A stretch of 64,000 nt of DNA, taken from positions 65,146,200 to 65,210,199 of the forward strand of contig CM061065.1 of NCBI GenBank assembly GCA_030762895.1, read 5' to 3'. This stretch comes from Sophora flavescens (taxonomy: Eukaryota > Streptophyta > Magnoliopsida > Fabales > Fabaceae). Numbering within the stretch: position 1 is the first letter of the stretch; every line of letters starts with the position of its first letter. The translations under genes and the position numbers were made by a program. The notes beneath the pieces were generated by a model, which saw only the letters and a list, made by a program, of their open reading frames with translations, was not told the origin of the DNA and made no database searches. Below, one piece after another: positions 21,643 through 33,016 of this stretch.

Positions 21643-23281
21643 TCAATCAATACATGTTTCATCTATGATCCCTAGTTCTCTTCTCATATAAAAGAAGTTT
21701 TCTCTAGGCAAAGATTTGGTAAAGATATCGGCTAATTGTTTATTTGATTCTACAAAGTCTAGAACAATATCTCCTTTTTGAACATGATCTCTTAAGAAAT
21801 GGTGCCTTATCTCATTATGTTTAGTCCTAGAGTGTTGGATAGGATTCTTGGATAGATTGATGGCACTTGTATTATCACATCTAATTGGAACTTGGTCCAA
21901 TTATATTCTATAGTCTAACAATTGTTGTTTTATCCAAAGAATTTGGGCACAAAAACTACCAGCCGCAACGTATTCCACTTCGGCCGTTGATAAAGCAACA
22001 CTAACTTGCTTCTTACTAAACCATGAAATTAAGCAATTACCAAAGATATGACATGTGCCACTAGTACTTTTCTTATCAAGTTTGCATACGGCAAAATCCG
22101 AATCCGAATATCTAACTAGACTACAACTTGATCCTTTATGATACCAAAGTCTTACATTAGTTGTACCTAACAAATATTTCTTTATTCTCTTTGCGGCAGT
22201 TAGGTGAGATTCTTTAGGACTTGATTGATAACGGGAACACATGCATACACTACACATAATATCCGGTCTAGTAGCAGTAAGATAAAGTAGAGAGCCAATT
22301 ATACCTCTATACTTAGTTACATCTACCGGATTACCATGTTCATCTTTGTAAAGATAGGAGGATATGCCCATAGGTGTGGAAGCCTCTTTTGCCTTGTCCT
22401 TGACAAATCTTTTGAGTAGTTCTTTGCAATACTTGGTTTGGTTGATGAAAGTTCCACTAGGAACTTGTTTGATTTGTAGCCCCAAGAAGAAAGTGAGTTC
22501 ACCCATCATAGACATTTCAAATTCACCTTGCATTTGCTTAGAGAATTCCTTGCACATAGATTCATTAGTAGCTCCGAAAATAATGTCATCAACATATACT
22601 TGAACAACCAAAATATCATGTTTTTTTATTTTTAATGAAAGAGTAGTGTCAACCTTTCCTCTTTGAAAATATTTTTGCAAAAGAAATTTGCTAAGTCTCT
22701 CATACTAAGCTCTTGGAGCTTATTTGAAACCATAGAGAGCCTTTTTAAGTTTAAAAACAAAACTTGGTTTTTCAAAGTTTTCAAAACCGGGTGGTTGATT
22801 TACATAAACTTCTTGAATTAAACCATTAAGAAAAGCACTTTGGACATCCATTTGATAGAGATTAAAATCCATAAGACATGCAAAAGCAAGAAGCAATCTA
22901 ATAGCTTCTAACCTAGCAACGGGTGCATAAGTTCCCTCATAATCTATGCCTTCTTCTTGATTATAACCTTTGGCTACTAATCTAGATTTGTTTCTAACAA
23001 TTATACCATTCTCATCTAACTTGTTCCTAAAAACCCATTTAGTTCCAATTACTTATTTATTACTAGGTTTAGGTACAAGTTCACATACATCATTTCTTGT
23101 AAATTGATTTTACTCATCTTGCATATCAATTACCTAATGTTCATCTATGACAGCCTTATCAATTGTCTTAGGTTCAACTTGAGACACAAAAGCATAAAAT
23201 GACTTACATTCCTAAGAGAAGAACGAGTAGTTACCCATTTGGTGATGTCACCTATTACCTTATCAATTGGATGGTATTTAG
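21643..23281 (-). pseudogene. D reverse transcriptase and RNase H
   Basis: This region encodes the copia polymerase that copies element RNA into DNA. Read on the minus strand it has the MDVQSAFLNG-type motif upstream in a region with stops (22681-23281), the catalytic VYVDDIIFG (YVDD) and LTFFLGLQI in 21901-22680, YLTATRPDIM, and RNase H text (YSDSDFAVCKLDKKSTSG, LSTAEVEYVAAG). A stop at 21901 separates the last part (LADIFTKSLPRENF), which ends at 21643. Stops near 22700 and in the N-terminal part show that it is inactive, although the active-site motif survives. Confidence 0.92.
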
Positions 23282-24322
23282 TCATTCATCACTTCTTAGG
23301 AAGTTCCACACTCTTTGTTGTTGATCTTGAGGCTCCAATCTTGATTCTTGTTCATTGTCCTTTTCTTGATCTTCTTGAGATTCCAATCTTGTATCTAAAA
23401 TATCATCATTATGCACTTTCCCAATTTCTTGGGGGTTAGTCTCATCAAATGATACATGAGTAGATTCTTTTATTGTCTTGGTTATTTTAATAAAAACTCT
23501 ATATGATTTACTTGATGATGAGTAACCAAGAAAGATTACTTGATCCGCTTTGGCATCAAACTTACCAAGATTGTCTTTTCTATTATTCAAAACACATTTG
23601 CATCCAAAGACATGTAAATGTGATATATTTGGTTTTCTACCTTTATACAACTCATAAGGAGTTTTCAACAAGATAGGTCTAATAAGTACCCTATTAGACA
23701 CATAGCAAGCGGTGTTCAACGCATCCGTCCAAAAATACTTAGGTAGACTAGATTCATTTAACATGGTTATTGCCAACTCCTCTAAGGACCTATTCTTCCT
23801 CTTAACAACTCCATTTTTTTGAGGGGTCCTTGGAGCCGAAAAGTTATGTTCAATTCCATGTTTATCACAAAAACATTCAAATTCATGGTTTTCAAATTCC
23901 CCACCATGATCACTTCTAATGCATGTTATTTTCAAATCTTTATCATTTTGAATCACTTTAGCAAGTTTCTTGAAAGCATGGAACACATCACTTTTATGAA
24001 CAAAAACCAATGTCCATGTAAATCTTGATAAATCATCAACAATCACTAAAGCATAATAGTTTCCACCAAAACTCATTGTCCTTGAAGGACCAAATAAATT
24101 CATATAAAGCAATTGAAAGGTCTAGAAGTATAAACAACATTTTGGGTTTAAAATTAACTCTAGTTTGTGTACCCTTTTGGCATGCATCACATAAACCTTC
24201 TTTGTTAAACTTTATCTTAGGCAAACCAATCACTAAATCCTTAGAGATAAGTTTGTTAAGGTGATCCATGTGAATGTGTGCAATTCTTCTACGCCATAGG
24301 CATGCATCATCATCTTTACTAA
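23282..24322 (-). pseudogene. D integrase
   Basis: Integrase joins element DNA to the chromosome. The zinc-binding H-H-C-C part lies at about 24036-24322 (RIAHIHMDHLNKL, CDACQKG). The catalytic core follows with the first two acidic residues in IVDDLSRF and RSDHGGEFE. The third acidic residue is lost: the usual VVERKNR reads VVKRKNR. A frame change near 24110 splits the two parts. The C-terminal extension is acidic and ends at 23282. Confidence 0.92.
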
Positions 24323-24703
24323 TCAAGCATTGTATGGGAGATGATATTTCAAATCAAGCATATATATGTTATTGATTCTCTTGCCTATAAACCTAACTTG
24401 TTTATCATGCATACTTTCAACAAAGCAACATTTTTCATCAAAAACAACTTTAAATCCCTTATCACATAGTTGAATAATGCTTAACAAGTTATGCTTTAGA
24501 CCTTCAACCAATAGCACATTATCAATTGTGGTATTAGAATTCTTACCAACCTTACCCACTCCAAGAATTTTACCCTTGTTGTTATCTCCATATGTGACAT
24601 GACCACTTTTCCTTGGATATAGATGGGAAAACATGGAGATGTCTCCGGTCATATGTTTAGCGCATCTGCTATCTAAGTACCAGTCCTTGCATAGTGTCTT
24701 CAA
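24323..24703 (-). pseudogene. D protease
   Basis: The copia protease matures Gag and Pol. The active-site region reads WYLDSRCAKHMTGD, in which the usual D-S-G is D-S-R, so the catalytic glycine is lost. The protease flows into the pre-integrase text (LLSIIQLCDKGF). The start at 24703 is only the first Met of the open segment; the real protein was a Gag-Pol fusion. Confidence 0.88.
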
Positions 24704-24797
24704 GCATGCTTATACAAAATAGATCAAAACTTAGTTACCCAATTTATGTTGGGTCCTTGTATGTTAGTCTTGGGTTTACTCCCTTTAGGGACCCACA

Positions 24798-26457
24798 TCA
24801 AGTTATAATTCTCAACACATTTTCTTCTGATATAACATTTGAAATATGGTGTTCATGCTTGCAACAAAAATAGCATTTTTTGGTTAACTTTTTTTGTTTG
24901 CTTGATGGAACAAATTGAGTCTTGTTGGAGGCTTTAGCATCAAATGGATTGTATCCCAATCCGGCCTTAACAAAAATCATAGTTTGTTTACCAAGTAAAA
25001 CATTAAGATTGTTACTCCCATTTGTGAACCTTGCAAGTGACTTTTTCAAATCAATGTTGCACTTTCAAAATTCTTGAAATTTTCACAAGTGGTGGCGCAC
25101 CATTCTTTTTCTTTTCCTTTTGAAGAATTTTTACAAATCTTTTGCATAGTCTCAATCTTTAGCTTTTGATCATCAACTTGCTTTTTCAAAACAAATTTTT
25201 CTTTTTTTCAAATTGAGCCATCAAATTATTTTGTTTCACAACTATTTTTGCTAAATCAAGAGACTCTTTATGCAATTCTTCAAAAACATCATGCAACTCA
25301 TCATAAGTAAAAGAGAGAGAGAGTTCATCATCTGATACCTCATATTCACTTTGATGTGAAGTCATTAAATATAGATTGGCCTCTTCACTTTTACTATCTT
25401 CATCACTCGAGGATGACATCTCATTCTCATCCCAAGCTATGTATGCTTTATTACCCTTCTTGTCTTTCTTGCCCTTCTTCTCATCTTTATCATTCTTCTT
25501 CTTGTAGTTGGAGCAATCATATTTCATGTGACCCGACTTTACACATTCATAGCAAGTTGGATTTGAAGTAATCTCCTTCTTTGTGAACTTCTTGTTGTTG
25601 AAGTTGCCTATTCTCTTGAGAAACTTTCCAAACTTCCTCACTAACAAGTTGATGTGCTCCTCTTGAGATTCCTCACTTGAATCATCACTATCACTTAGGT
25701 CTTCCTTTCTTGAAGATGCAACCAAGGCTATGCCTTTCTTCCTCTTGTCTTGATCTTCACTCATTTAATCTTGATAGCTCATGTTCATGCTCTTGAAGCT
25801 TGCCAAAGAGTGTAGCAAGTGACATTGTAGAAAGATTCCTTGATTCCGCAATAGCCGTCACCTTGGGTTGCCAAGACCTATTCAAACATCTTAGAACTTC
25901 GTTAATAATATCCTCATTATCAAACACTTTACCAAGAGCACTAAGTTGGTTAACAACATATGTAAAACATTTTTGCATATCACATATAGATTCACCATGC
26001 ATCATTCTAAACAATTAATACTCATGGGTTAAAGTGTTCATCCTAGATCTCCTTACTTCACTTGTGCCCTCATGGGCTACCTCAAGTGTATCCCACATTT
26101 CCTTTCCGGAATTGCAAGTAGAGATTCTAAAGAACTCTTCAATACTAACTCCCATAGTAATGATGTTCTTAGCCTTCTTATCTAATTGGACCTTCTTCTT
26201 ATCATCATCGGTCCATAAAGATATAGGTTTATCTTTTTTCTCTTCATTAACAACATGTTTAGGCATAAAGGACCATTTAAAACTGTATCCCATATATCAA
26301 CATCTATTGCCTCAATGAAAATTTTCATCCTTGCTTTCCAATAAGGATAACCTTCACCATTGAAAATAGGGGGTTTAGAAATAGAAACATAATCACTTGT
26401 CCCATTTGATTGATACGCCATTTCCATGAGACTTGAAAGGTGATTAACCTTATTCAA
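24798..26457 (-). pseudogene. D gag
   Basis: Gag of a copia element. The N-terminus is at 26457 or at the internal Met of MAYQSNG; then SISKPPIFNGEGYPYWKARM, a central capsid part in 25757-26293 with frame changes near 26200 and 26015, and a basic and acidic C-terminal part (25186-25764). A zinc knuckle CYECVKSGHMKYDC (C-X2-C-X4-H-X4-C) lies near 25513-25554. A second, decayed knuckle (CYFCCKHEHHISNV, last Cys lost) lies near 24820-24870. It has at least four breaks. Confidence 0.9.
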
Positions 26458-26463
26458 GAACCT

Positions 26464-26476
26464 GCTCTAGATACCA
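26464..26476 (-). other. tRNA-Met primer site of D
   Basis: The minus strand reads TGGTATCTAGAGC, close to the copia tRNA-Met site TGGTATCAGAGC. It lies two bases from the LTR. Confidence 0.88.
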
Positions 26477-26478
26477 AT

Positions 26479-27802
26479 TGTAAGATGTGGAAACAGTTCT
26501 CAGTCGAGGGGGGGGGGGGGGGGGGGTTGACCTTTCTAAAACTTTTAGAAAAAAAATGTTTAAGTTCCCTTTTTCAAATGGAGTAGCAAGATAGTAAACT
26601 TTCCTTGAAGCTTTAGCAAGAAACAATTGCAATACCAATTCAAGAATGCAATTAAAGAAAGATATTCAGTTGTATAAACTAAGAGATATTATCATACAAC
26701 AATCATGCACTATAGTATCATAAGCATAGAACATAGGGAAGCATGCATACGATAATAAAGATTGCAAGAAAGTAATGAGAGTAGGGATAGAGAAAGTGAC
26801 ACAAGTATTTTACTGGTTCGGCCCACAACCTGAGTGGCCTACGTCCAGTCCCCAAGAATCCTCTTAGAGAAATTCACTATGACAAAGTTTGTACAAGAGA
26901 TACCACATTCCTTACAAAAGTCACTCTCCATTGTAGGATACCTCACCCACAAGAACCACACTCTCAAGAGTTACCTCACTCTTGAACCTTGTTGGATACC
27001 TCACCAAAAACTCACTAAGGGATGCCTCACCCTTACACCTTTGAGAACCTTGGGATACACACTCCCAATACAAAACTCGGAAAACAAATTGAGTAGAAGA
27101 GAAAATCCTAGCACAAACACTTGTGCATCAAAGCTTGTAAGCTTCTAGATCACTTGTAACAAAGGTTGAGTAGATGGCTTGCTATTTTGGCATTATAATA
27201 GTATATTTTTGCATATGATTTCATTCCAAAACTCTAAAACACATACCCTTTATATAGACTTCAATCGGAGCTGAAAAACTAAAGTTTTACTGAATTTTAG
27301 GGTGAGCATTCGAATACTCCCTATAACAGAACCCAACAAACTTAACATAATGGGTAGTATTCGAATACTCACAGGGGTATTCGAATACTCCCTTAAAAAA
27401 TTGCCAAATTGCATTTTAATGACATACATGAGTTGGTATTTGAATACTCTAGAAGGAATTTCGAGGTTTCCTTAAAGTAGACCAATATACAACTATTTAT
27501 GTGATTACTTATACCTTAAAAACATTTTTCAACATTTGGCATTTGATAATAGCTCTAATTGATTTCTATTTTTAGGTTTAGCATTATTATCTTCTTAATT
27601 TTGTTAAGCCATCTAACCAAACTAAGTTACTTATGACTTACATCAAAACCCTAGAAAAGCAAACATAACATCAAAACGGTTTTATACATTTTCAATCAAC
27701 ATGATCATCATCAAAACATATTTCATATCTTCATTCTTGACCATGGGTGGAGATGTTCTTTACAAAAGCATACTTGAGACTTGAATCTCATCATCATCTA
27801 TA
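26479..27802 (-). repeat. 5' LTR of D
   Basis: 1324 bp, matching the other LTR. It contains a 19-base G tract (26508-26526) where the partner has only GGGG, a TATA-like box at 27249-27257, and palindromes at 27303-27395. The first palindrome pair is reduced to one unit by a clean loss of about 21 bp. Its last two bases have changed from CA to TA. Confidence 0.92.
27303..27395 (-). promoter_or_regulatory. Palindromes in D 5' LTR, one unit lost
   Basis: One single CATTCGAATACTC unit near 27307 replaces the first pair of the partner LTR. The second pair (27357-27395) is kept with a 20-bp centre distance. Confidence 0.8.
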
Positions 27803-27807
27803 ACCTT

Positions 27808-28882
27808 GGTCCTCACAGGATGCACACTCATCAAATAATCACTCAAGTGTATGGTAGTGAAGTGTTTCCCTCAAAGCATGCATTAGAGTCATGGAACCAT
27901 AGATATGCTTTTCATCTAATTCCAAAAATCACAAACCACAAGCACACACAAATAAAATGGACTTTATTTTGGGTTGTAACTTGGCTAAAGTGGGAAAACA
28001 AGTGAAGCGAGAAACAAACAAAAGATGTCCAAGAGAATATGAGAGAAATTACAACAATTCAATTGTTTCAATACAAAACACAAAATTCCAAATTGCTATA
28101 ATTGATTTGAATTTTTTTTTCATTTCTCTTTTCCCTTCTTTGGAGTTTCACACAACTTTATTCACATTTTTTTACCTACTTTTTTTTATTATTTTTTTTG
28201 GATAATCAACCCCTTGTATTCAAGTACTTTTACATTTTTTTTTTCAACCTTTCAAAATTTCTCGCATTATTCCATTACCCTCTCCCCAAAACCAAAATCT
28301 TTGCTTGTCCACAAGCAATTCACCAATGCTCTCATATTCTCATGTTGGGATAAACATGGTAATCATCATTCAAGAAGCAAGGGTGAGAAAAAAAAAGTGG
28401 GTTAGCAAGGGAATGTTTCATGCAAGGTTGGCTTTTTAGCTTAAGTGGCTTATGAAAAATGGCCCAAATCATTTTTATGCAAAACATGCAATTCATGAAT
28501 CTTAGAAAAAAGAGTCAAGCAAATCTCAGTACATCAACTCAATGGTGCACACTCAGAAAGAATTAACATTCAAGGCCAATATCTTACCAAGGTTAAAACC
28601 AAGATTCCAAAATTCCATCCCAAACCTCATTGCCATGAATTTAATGCAAAAGAAAAGAAAATATGCAAAAAGGTTATGAAAAACGCTATGAACAAATTTG
28701 AAAAATGAAGCCAATACTACAAGAAGGGCTCCCATGAAAGGAAAATAGTCCGGCAAATTGCACAAAATGGTGGGAATGCCATAAATGACAACTCAAACAG
28801 TATCTAAAATCATGAAGTGCTTGACTTGTTTTTTTTTTTTAAATTTAATTTTTTTAATTTTTTTTTGCAATTTTTTTTTGGT
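27808..28882 (-). other. C non-coding 3' internal region, continued
   Basis: No gene is visible. T-rich blocks at 28110-28250 give spurious hydrophobic open frames. A TTGCTTG-TCCA-CAAGCAA hairpin near 28296-28316 resembles the one beside the A-family polypurine tract. Confidence 0.65.
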
Positions 28883-29059
28883 CAGCGCTAAACGCTAGCT
28901 TTATGGCGCTGAGCACCTGCAGGCTAGAGAGCTCATCTTTCGGTGAGTTCTAGCACTGGACGCCCAAGTTCCTGCGCTCAATGCAGCATATCAGATATCA
29001 GTAAAATTATGCAGCTTTTTCTAGCACTGGACGGAGGATTTCTGGAGCTCAATGCCAGC
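28883..29059 (-). promoter_or_regulatory. Palindrome cluster in C internal region
   Basis: A pair AGCGC-TAA-ACGCT and GGCGC-TGA-GCACC has centres 21 bp apart. Further units resemble those of the C LTR (CTAGCACTGGACGC, GCGCTCAATGC). The A array is inserted in the last unit, after CCAGC. Confidence 0.75.
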
Positions 29060-29416
29060 TGAATGCGCTGTCGCCACGCGCCAAAAAGAACGAGCGATTA
29101 TTAAAATAATGTAGTATAGAGCGACAACTCGGATCGTCTCTCAAGGACTCTTAGGTGTTGTTATTATTAATAGAAAAAGTTAGAAACGGGGGGTTTTGGA
29201 TTGAAACTAAAATAAAGAAAACAAAACAAAACAAAGAAAGAAAATAGAGCAGTAAAACAGATTAACAAATAAACTAAAGCGATTAACCTACTGCTTTTGG
29301 TTTCCCAACTATCATCGGTTCATGCAAATTCCTAGCCCTAAGCAGATTCTAATCCCCCCCCCGGTTGTAGCAATAATCCACAAGCGGAGCCACTACTACA
29401 GATATATGTCCCTATT

Positions 29417-29577
29417 CCCGAATTAAGCAAACGGGGTTAAGCACTTCGTGAACTAAGCGAACACGAAACGTACACACGCGAATTAAGCAAACGCGATTAT
29501 ATATAGGAACATGATATCACCGAGATAAACCAACACAACACAATATACTCCTGAATTAAGCAAACAGAAATATAAAG
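29417..29577 (-). repeat. Hairpins H1-H4, array LTR 1
   Basis: The loop AATTAAGCAAA (AACTAAGCGAA in H2) is held while the stems differ from A1 by paired changes. It lies downstream of the TATA box in the sense direction. Confidence 0.82.
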
Positions 29578-29818
29578 CATGGCATTGAAAAGAGAAAAGG
29601 AAATGAAAACAGGAAATACAAGAACCTCAAGTATGGATAAAAACCAATTACAGTAGATTAATCTAGGAGACTAGTTCTCCATTACAAAATAAAACAATAA
29701 ACTAAGAGAAAAACAAAAGACTAACAAGCTCAGAAACTAGCCAAAACTGGCTAATTCTGACCAGCCTCTTCAGTTCTGCCTAAGACTGTCTTATATACAC
29801 GTTTCTGGAATCCAAGTC

Positions 29819-30101
29819 CTCGCGAGGCGAAGCACTACTCGCGAGGCGAATTATTCGAAAGGTCTGCAACTCTTGGTCTTCTCGCGAGGCGAGCATATCT
29901 TCGCGAGGCGAACTCTTCAAATTCCCAACTGTAACGCCCGTGGTCTTCAACACGCCCAAACCGTGATCGTCTCTGACTTTTCCAAGGTAGCATTACTCGC
30001 GAGGCGAGTCCAATCTTCGCGGGGCGAGACAGAAAGGATGCAATTTCTCTGGCACAGTCACCTTCTGGTTCGCGGGGCGAGCAGCCTTCTCGCGGGGCGA
30101 A
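29819..30101 (-). promoter_or_regulatory. Palindrome pairs, array LTR 1
   Basis: Four pairs of TCGC-G(A/G)G-GCGA units with centre distances 19, 19, 20 and 20 bp. Between the second and third pairs lies a decayed pair of B-type units (CCGTGGT..., CCGTGAT...). The TATA-like box is 20 bp downstream in the sense direction. Confidence 0.8.
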
Positions 30102-30314
30102 AGACCAGAATTATTCATTTTTATTAACCTGAAAATAGAAAATAAAAGTAAATACTTTATTCACTCTAAATCAACTAAATTAACTTAAAAACACTTTACA
30201 GACTCAAAATACTACTTAGAGACAATCAAGTCTAATTTGGGTAAAAATGATATAAAATTAGCACAAAGCCAAGGTCTTTACTAGTTATAAAACCAGTCAA
30301 CCAGAGGCTCATCA

Positions 30315-31742
30315 AAATATCCCAAACTTAAACTTTGCTTGTCCCCAAGCAAACTACAACTCAAAAAAAACTTAAAAAGACTCAAGACCTGGCAAGCTTA
30401 AGAATTCAATCAAATTTTCACAGATTTCAAGCAATTTTTCAAAAGAATTTTTCTTTCAATGTTCCCCCTTTCAAGCAAAGTAATCCCCACATTCATTTAT
30501 TCCAAACAATTGAGAATTTCATTATTCAGGCAATCAGAAATCTAAGTAAGGGATCTAAGTTACACACAAAAAGGAGATCACCAAAATCAAACAACTGCCT
30601 TCCTCACAAGGGAAATTTGTGTTCAGTCATCACTCAATTTTTTGTCAGGCAATCAACAATTCACTCAGTTTTCACTTTTAAGAGCACTTCCCATAAATTT
30701 GATTTTCATCTCAAAATGGTTCCCACAGAAAATATGCATACAACATCAAAAGGTCTTTTATGGGTTGTAATGGGGCCTGGCTAAGGGTAGGATATACAAA
30801 AGTACTGGCTGAAGACCCTAGGAACTAAGAGAGCATGAACATTATTTACACTTTGAAATTCACTCAAGTTCCTTTCTTAATTTTTTTCTTTATGCTTCTG
30901 GGTGGCTACAGCCTTTTAATTCAAACAGTCTTTTTGAAATTTTTGCACTTTTATTATTTTTTTTTCATTTTTTTTCTATTTCTTTCTTTCATTTTTTTTG
31001 TCTTTTTTTTATATATATATATATTTTTTCACAATTTTCTTCTCAATCCCAAACAACACATTACACCTTGCAGCCACCCCAAACTTAATTTCTTGCAACC
31101 ATTCTAAGATTCCATGCTCTCCTAATCCTAAGATCGGGTTAACATGGTTTTTTCCAGATTTTAGCTTGTAACATAAGGTCAACAAGAATTAACAATAGGG
31201 TAATAGGCTCAATGGGGCTAACTAGGGAACATGCATTAGGAATTGGTTATTTTAGGCTAAGTAGTTATTTACAAAGAAAATGCCTAAATCATATGAAGCA
31301 AACACATAATCATGCAAACCAAAAAGAGATTCAATCAAATTCAGGAAAGTGCAATCAAAAGTGATTTTCTCACATAGTCAAAAACATGTTGGAGGCTCAA
31401 AAACCTCACCTGGACATTTTTGCAAATTGTTTGACAGAGATTCTATCCCTAGTGTGTGCTTCCTATCACCCCAAACTTATCATAAATCATGCCATCATAA
31501 TAAAATCTCAAAGTTCAGTTTTCAATCACATGGGGATCATTTTTCAAAAAAAATTTCAAATCCTAGGGGGAAAACAGTCAACACTATCATGCAATCAATC
31601 TATGCAAATATTAATAAAATCCAATAAACTTGCCAACACCAAGACACAAACACAACTCCCGAGCTTCTCAAATTATTCAGGAGCTTTTTTAAAAACAAAA
31701 CAGAAATAAAACAAGGAAAAGAAGATTAAAAAGAAGAAAGGG
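30315..31742 (-). other. Non-coding 3' region, array unit 1
   Basis: Homologous to 7159-8501 in A1. It contains the polypurine tract, the TTTGCTTG/CAAGCAAA hairpin and a T-rich block at 30950-31030. No gene. Open frames here recur only because the DNA is duplicated. Confidence 0.75.
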
Positions 31743-32898
31743 TTAAGAAAACTCATTAAAGGCGGTTCCACCAGGATCCCATTGCTTGTAGCATAAGGCC
31801 CACGTGGTATCCAAAGGACTGAAGTTCATTCCATGCCTCCCTAACTTGCAGCTTTGATGCGGAGGTGAGCACTTGACAATTATAATAACTCCACCCAGTG
31901 CGGCGGACTTCTCACTACCTCTCGGGTCACATATGACCTCCTTCTCAATAAAGTCTCCCCAATAGAAGTGGGGCTCAACCTCTTGGATTGGCCATGGTGC
32001 AAAATCCAAGGGTGTAAACTCCATCACTGGTGGCTCAGGGGGAGGTGGCAAATAGTTAGTTGGGGTTACTGGTGTTTCCGGTGTTGCTGCAACTTCTGCA
32101 AGGTCTTCATCCACTGCACTAACAAATTTTTCACCTGCTATACATGCAGAAATTTCAGCACACACCACACAAAGGTTAGAGTTAGTACATATATTACAAG
32201 AAAATGAATCAGAAAAAGTTAGAATGTCTGGGAATTCTTTACACAGTGCATCCACCCCATTACTCTCAACACGCATTTGTTTTACTTGAATCATCTACTC
32301 CCAAAGGTTCTTCATCATCCTCAAGCACGGTGGAGCAGATGTCCTCTTGATCCTCCTTTTCTAAGTTTCCAGAAAAAAATAAACCCGCAAAACGATCTGC
32401 ATTTTTTATTTTTCCTGAAAAGTATAAACCTTTAAAACATTCTACACACAAAGCAGTTCCATCACAATAACAAGCATCAGGATCAGGGGATTCGACACAT
32501 AATTCATCATCAACAGAAACATTATCAAAATCATCATCAGAAATATTTTCAAGAATGACTTGTGAATCTTTATGTTCTTCAATGGGCTGTGGAGTTAGCA
32601 TTGCTGCTGAGTTGGCGGTAACTTGATCAATTAGAGCGGACAACTTCTGAGATTCAGCTTGGCTCCTCTGGTATTCAGCCTCCATCTTCTGTTGGAATTC
32701 AAGAAAGTTTGCTTCCATTTGTGCAGTTATCTGTGCAGTCATCTGTTTGCACAGGTCCTCTAGGGAAGGTTCGGAAGGTGCAGAGGTGGTCACTTGGCTA
32801 GGATAGTATGGTGGTGGCTCACTAAAATTAGGATAATACATGCAAGGTGGTGGTTCATAATAAACATTAGGCACATAATTTCGCATATAATTATCCAT
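31743..32898 (-). pseudogene. A-family Cys4 protein, array copy 1
   Basis: Homologous to the intact protein at 8502-9650. The start MDNYMRNYVPN at 32898 matches the A1 start; an in-frame Met 11 codons upstream is ignored. The N-terminal half has PPP-YYP text, a glutamine-rich coiled-coil stretch and CYCDGTALCVEC. It stops at 32266, and a second frame overlapping by 29 bases carries CNICTNSNLCVVC (C-X2-C-X5-C-X2-C), MEFTPLDFAPW, DPRGSEKSAALGG and WDPGG. An apparent two-base loss just after TNAC explains the break. The same break is present in the other two array copies. Confidence 0.82.
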
Positions 32899-32992
32899 GG
32901 GGCAAAATTCACAACCAGACAATGCAGACAAAACTAATTAGCAAAGAATTTTTTTTTTAATTTTATTTTCTGCTAATAACAACAAACCAGAG

Positions 32993-33010
32993 TCCCCGGC
33001 AACGGCGCCA
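32993..33010 (-). other. tRNA-Asp primer site, array unit 1
   Basis: TCCCCGGCAACGGCGCCA on the plus strand, a full match to the tRNA-Asp 3' end, 6 bp from LTR 2. Confidence 0.93.
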
Positions 33011-33016
33011 ATTTTT

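Larger units (their letters stand above)
19226..27802 (-). mobile_element. D: copia element, nearly full length, defective
   Basis: D is an 8.6-kb minus-strand copia element with two LTRs (19226-20566 and 26479-27802), a tRNA-Met-type primer site (26464-26476), and gag, protease, integrase and RT/RNase H in copia order. The flanks ACCAT (19221-19225) and ACCTT (27803-27807) look like a 5-bp duplication with one mismatch. Several stops, frame changes and a changed integrase residue make it inactive. A long segment of about 1.06 kb separates the RNase H stop from the polypurine tract. Confidence 0.92.
29060..30314 (-). repeat. Array LTR 1
   Basis: 1255 bp. TATA-like box 29790-29798, palindrome cluster 29819-30101, hairpins H1-H4 29417-29577 with stems CCCG/CGGG, TTCGTG/CACGAA, CGCG/CGCG and CTG/CAG. 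It holds a C9 run at 29354-29362. Confidence 0.92.

Noticed and set aside
29819..30101. Regularly spaced GC-rich repeats resembling a CRISPR array
   Set aside because: Spacers are only 6-7 bp within pairs, the units are palindromes inside an LTR promoter region, the sequence is clearly from a plant, and no cas genes are present.
31968..32207. Plus-strand 79-residue frame repeated in each array unit
   Set aside because: It is the antisense shadow of the conserved Cys4 frame and its repetition follows the array.
32266..32294. Programmed ribosomal frameshift in the A-family frame
   Set aside because: No slippery heptamer or downstream structure is evident, and the A1 homologue is one continuous frame; a shared two-base loss is simpler.
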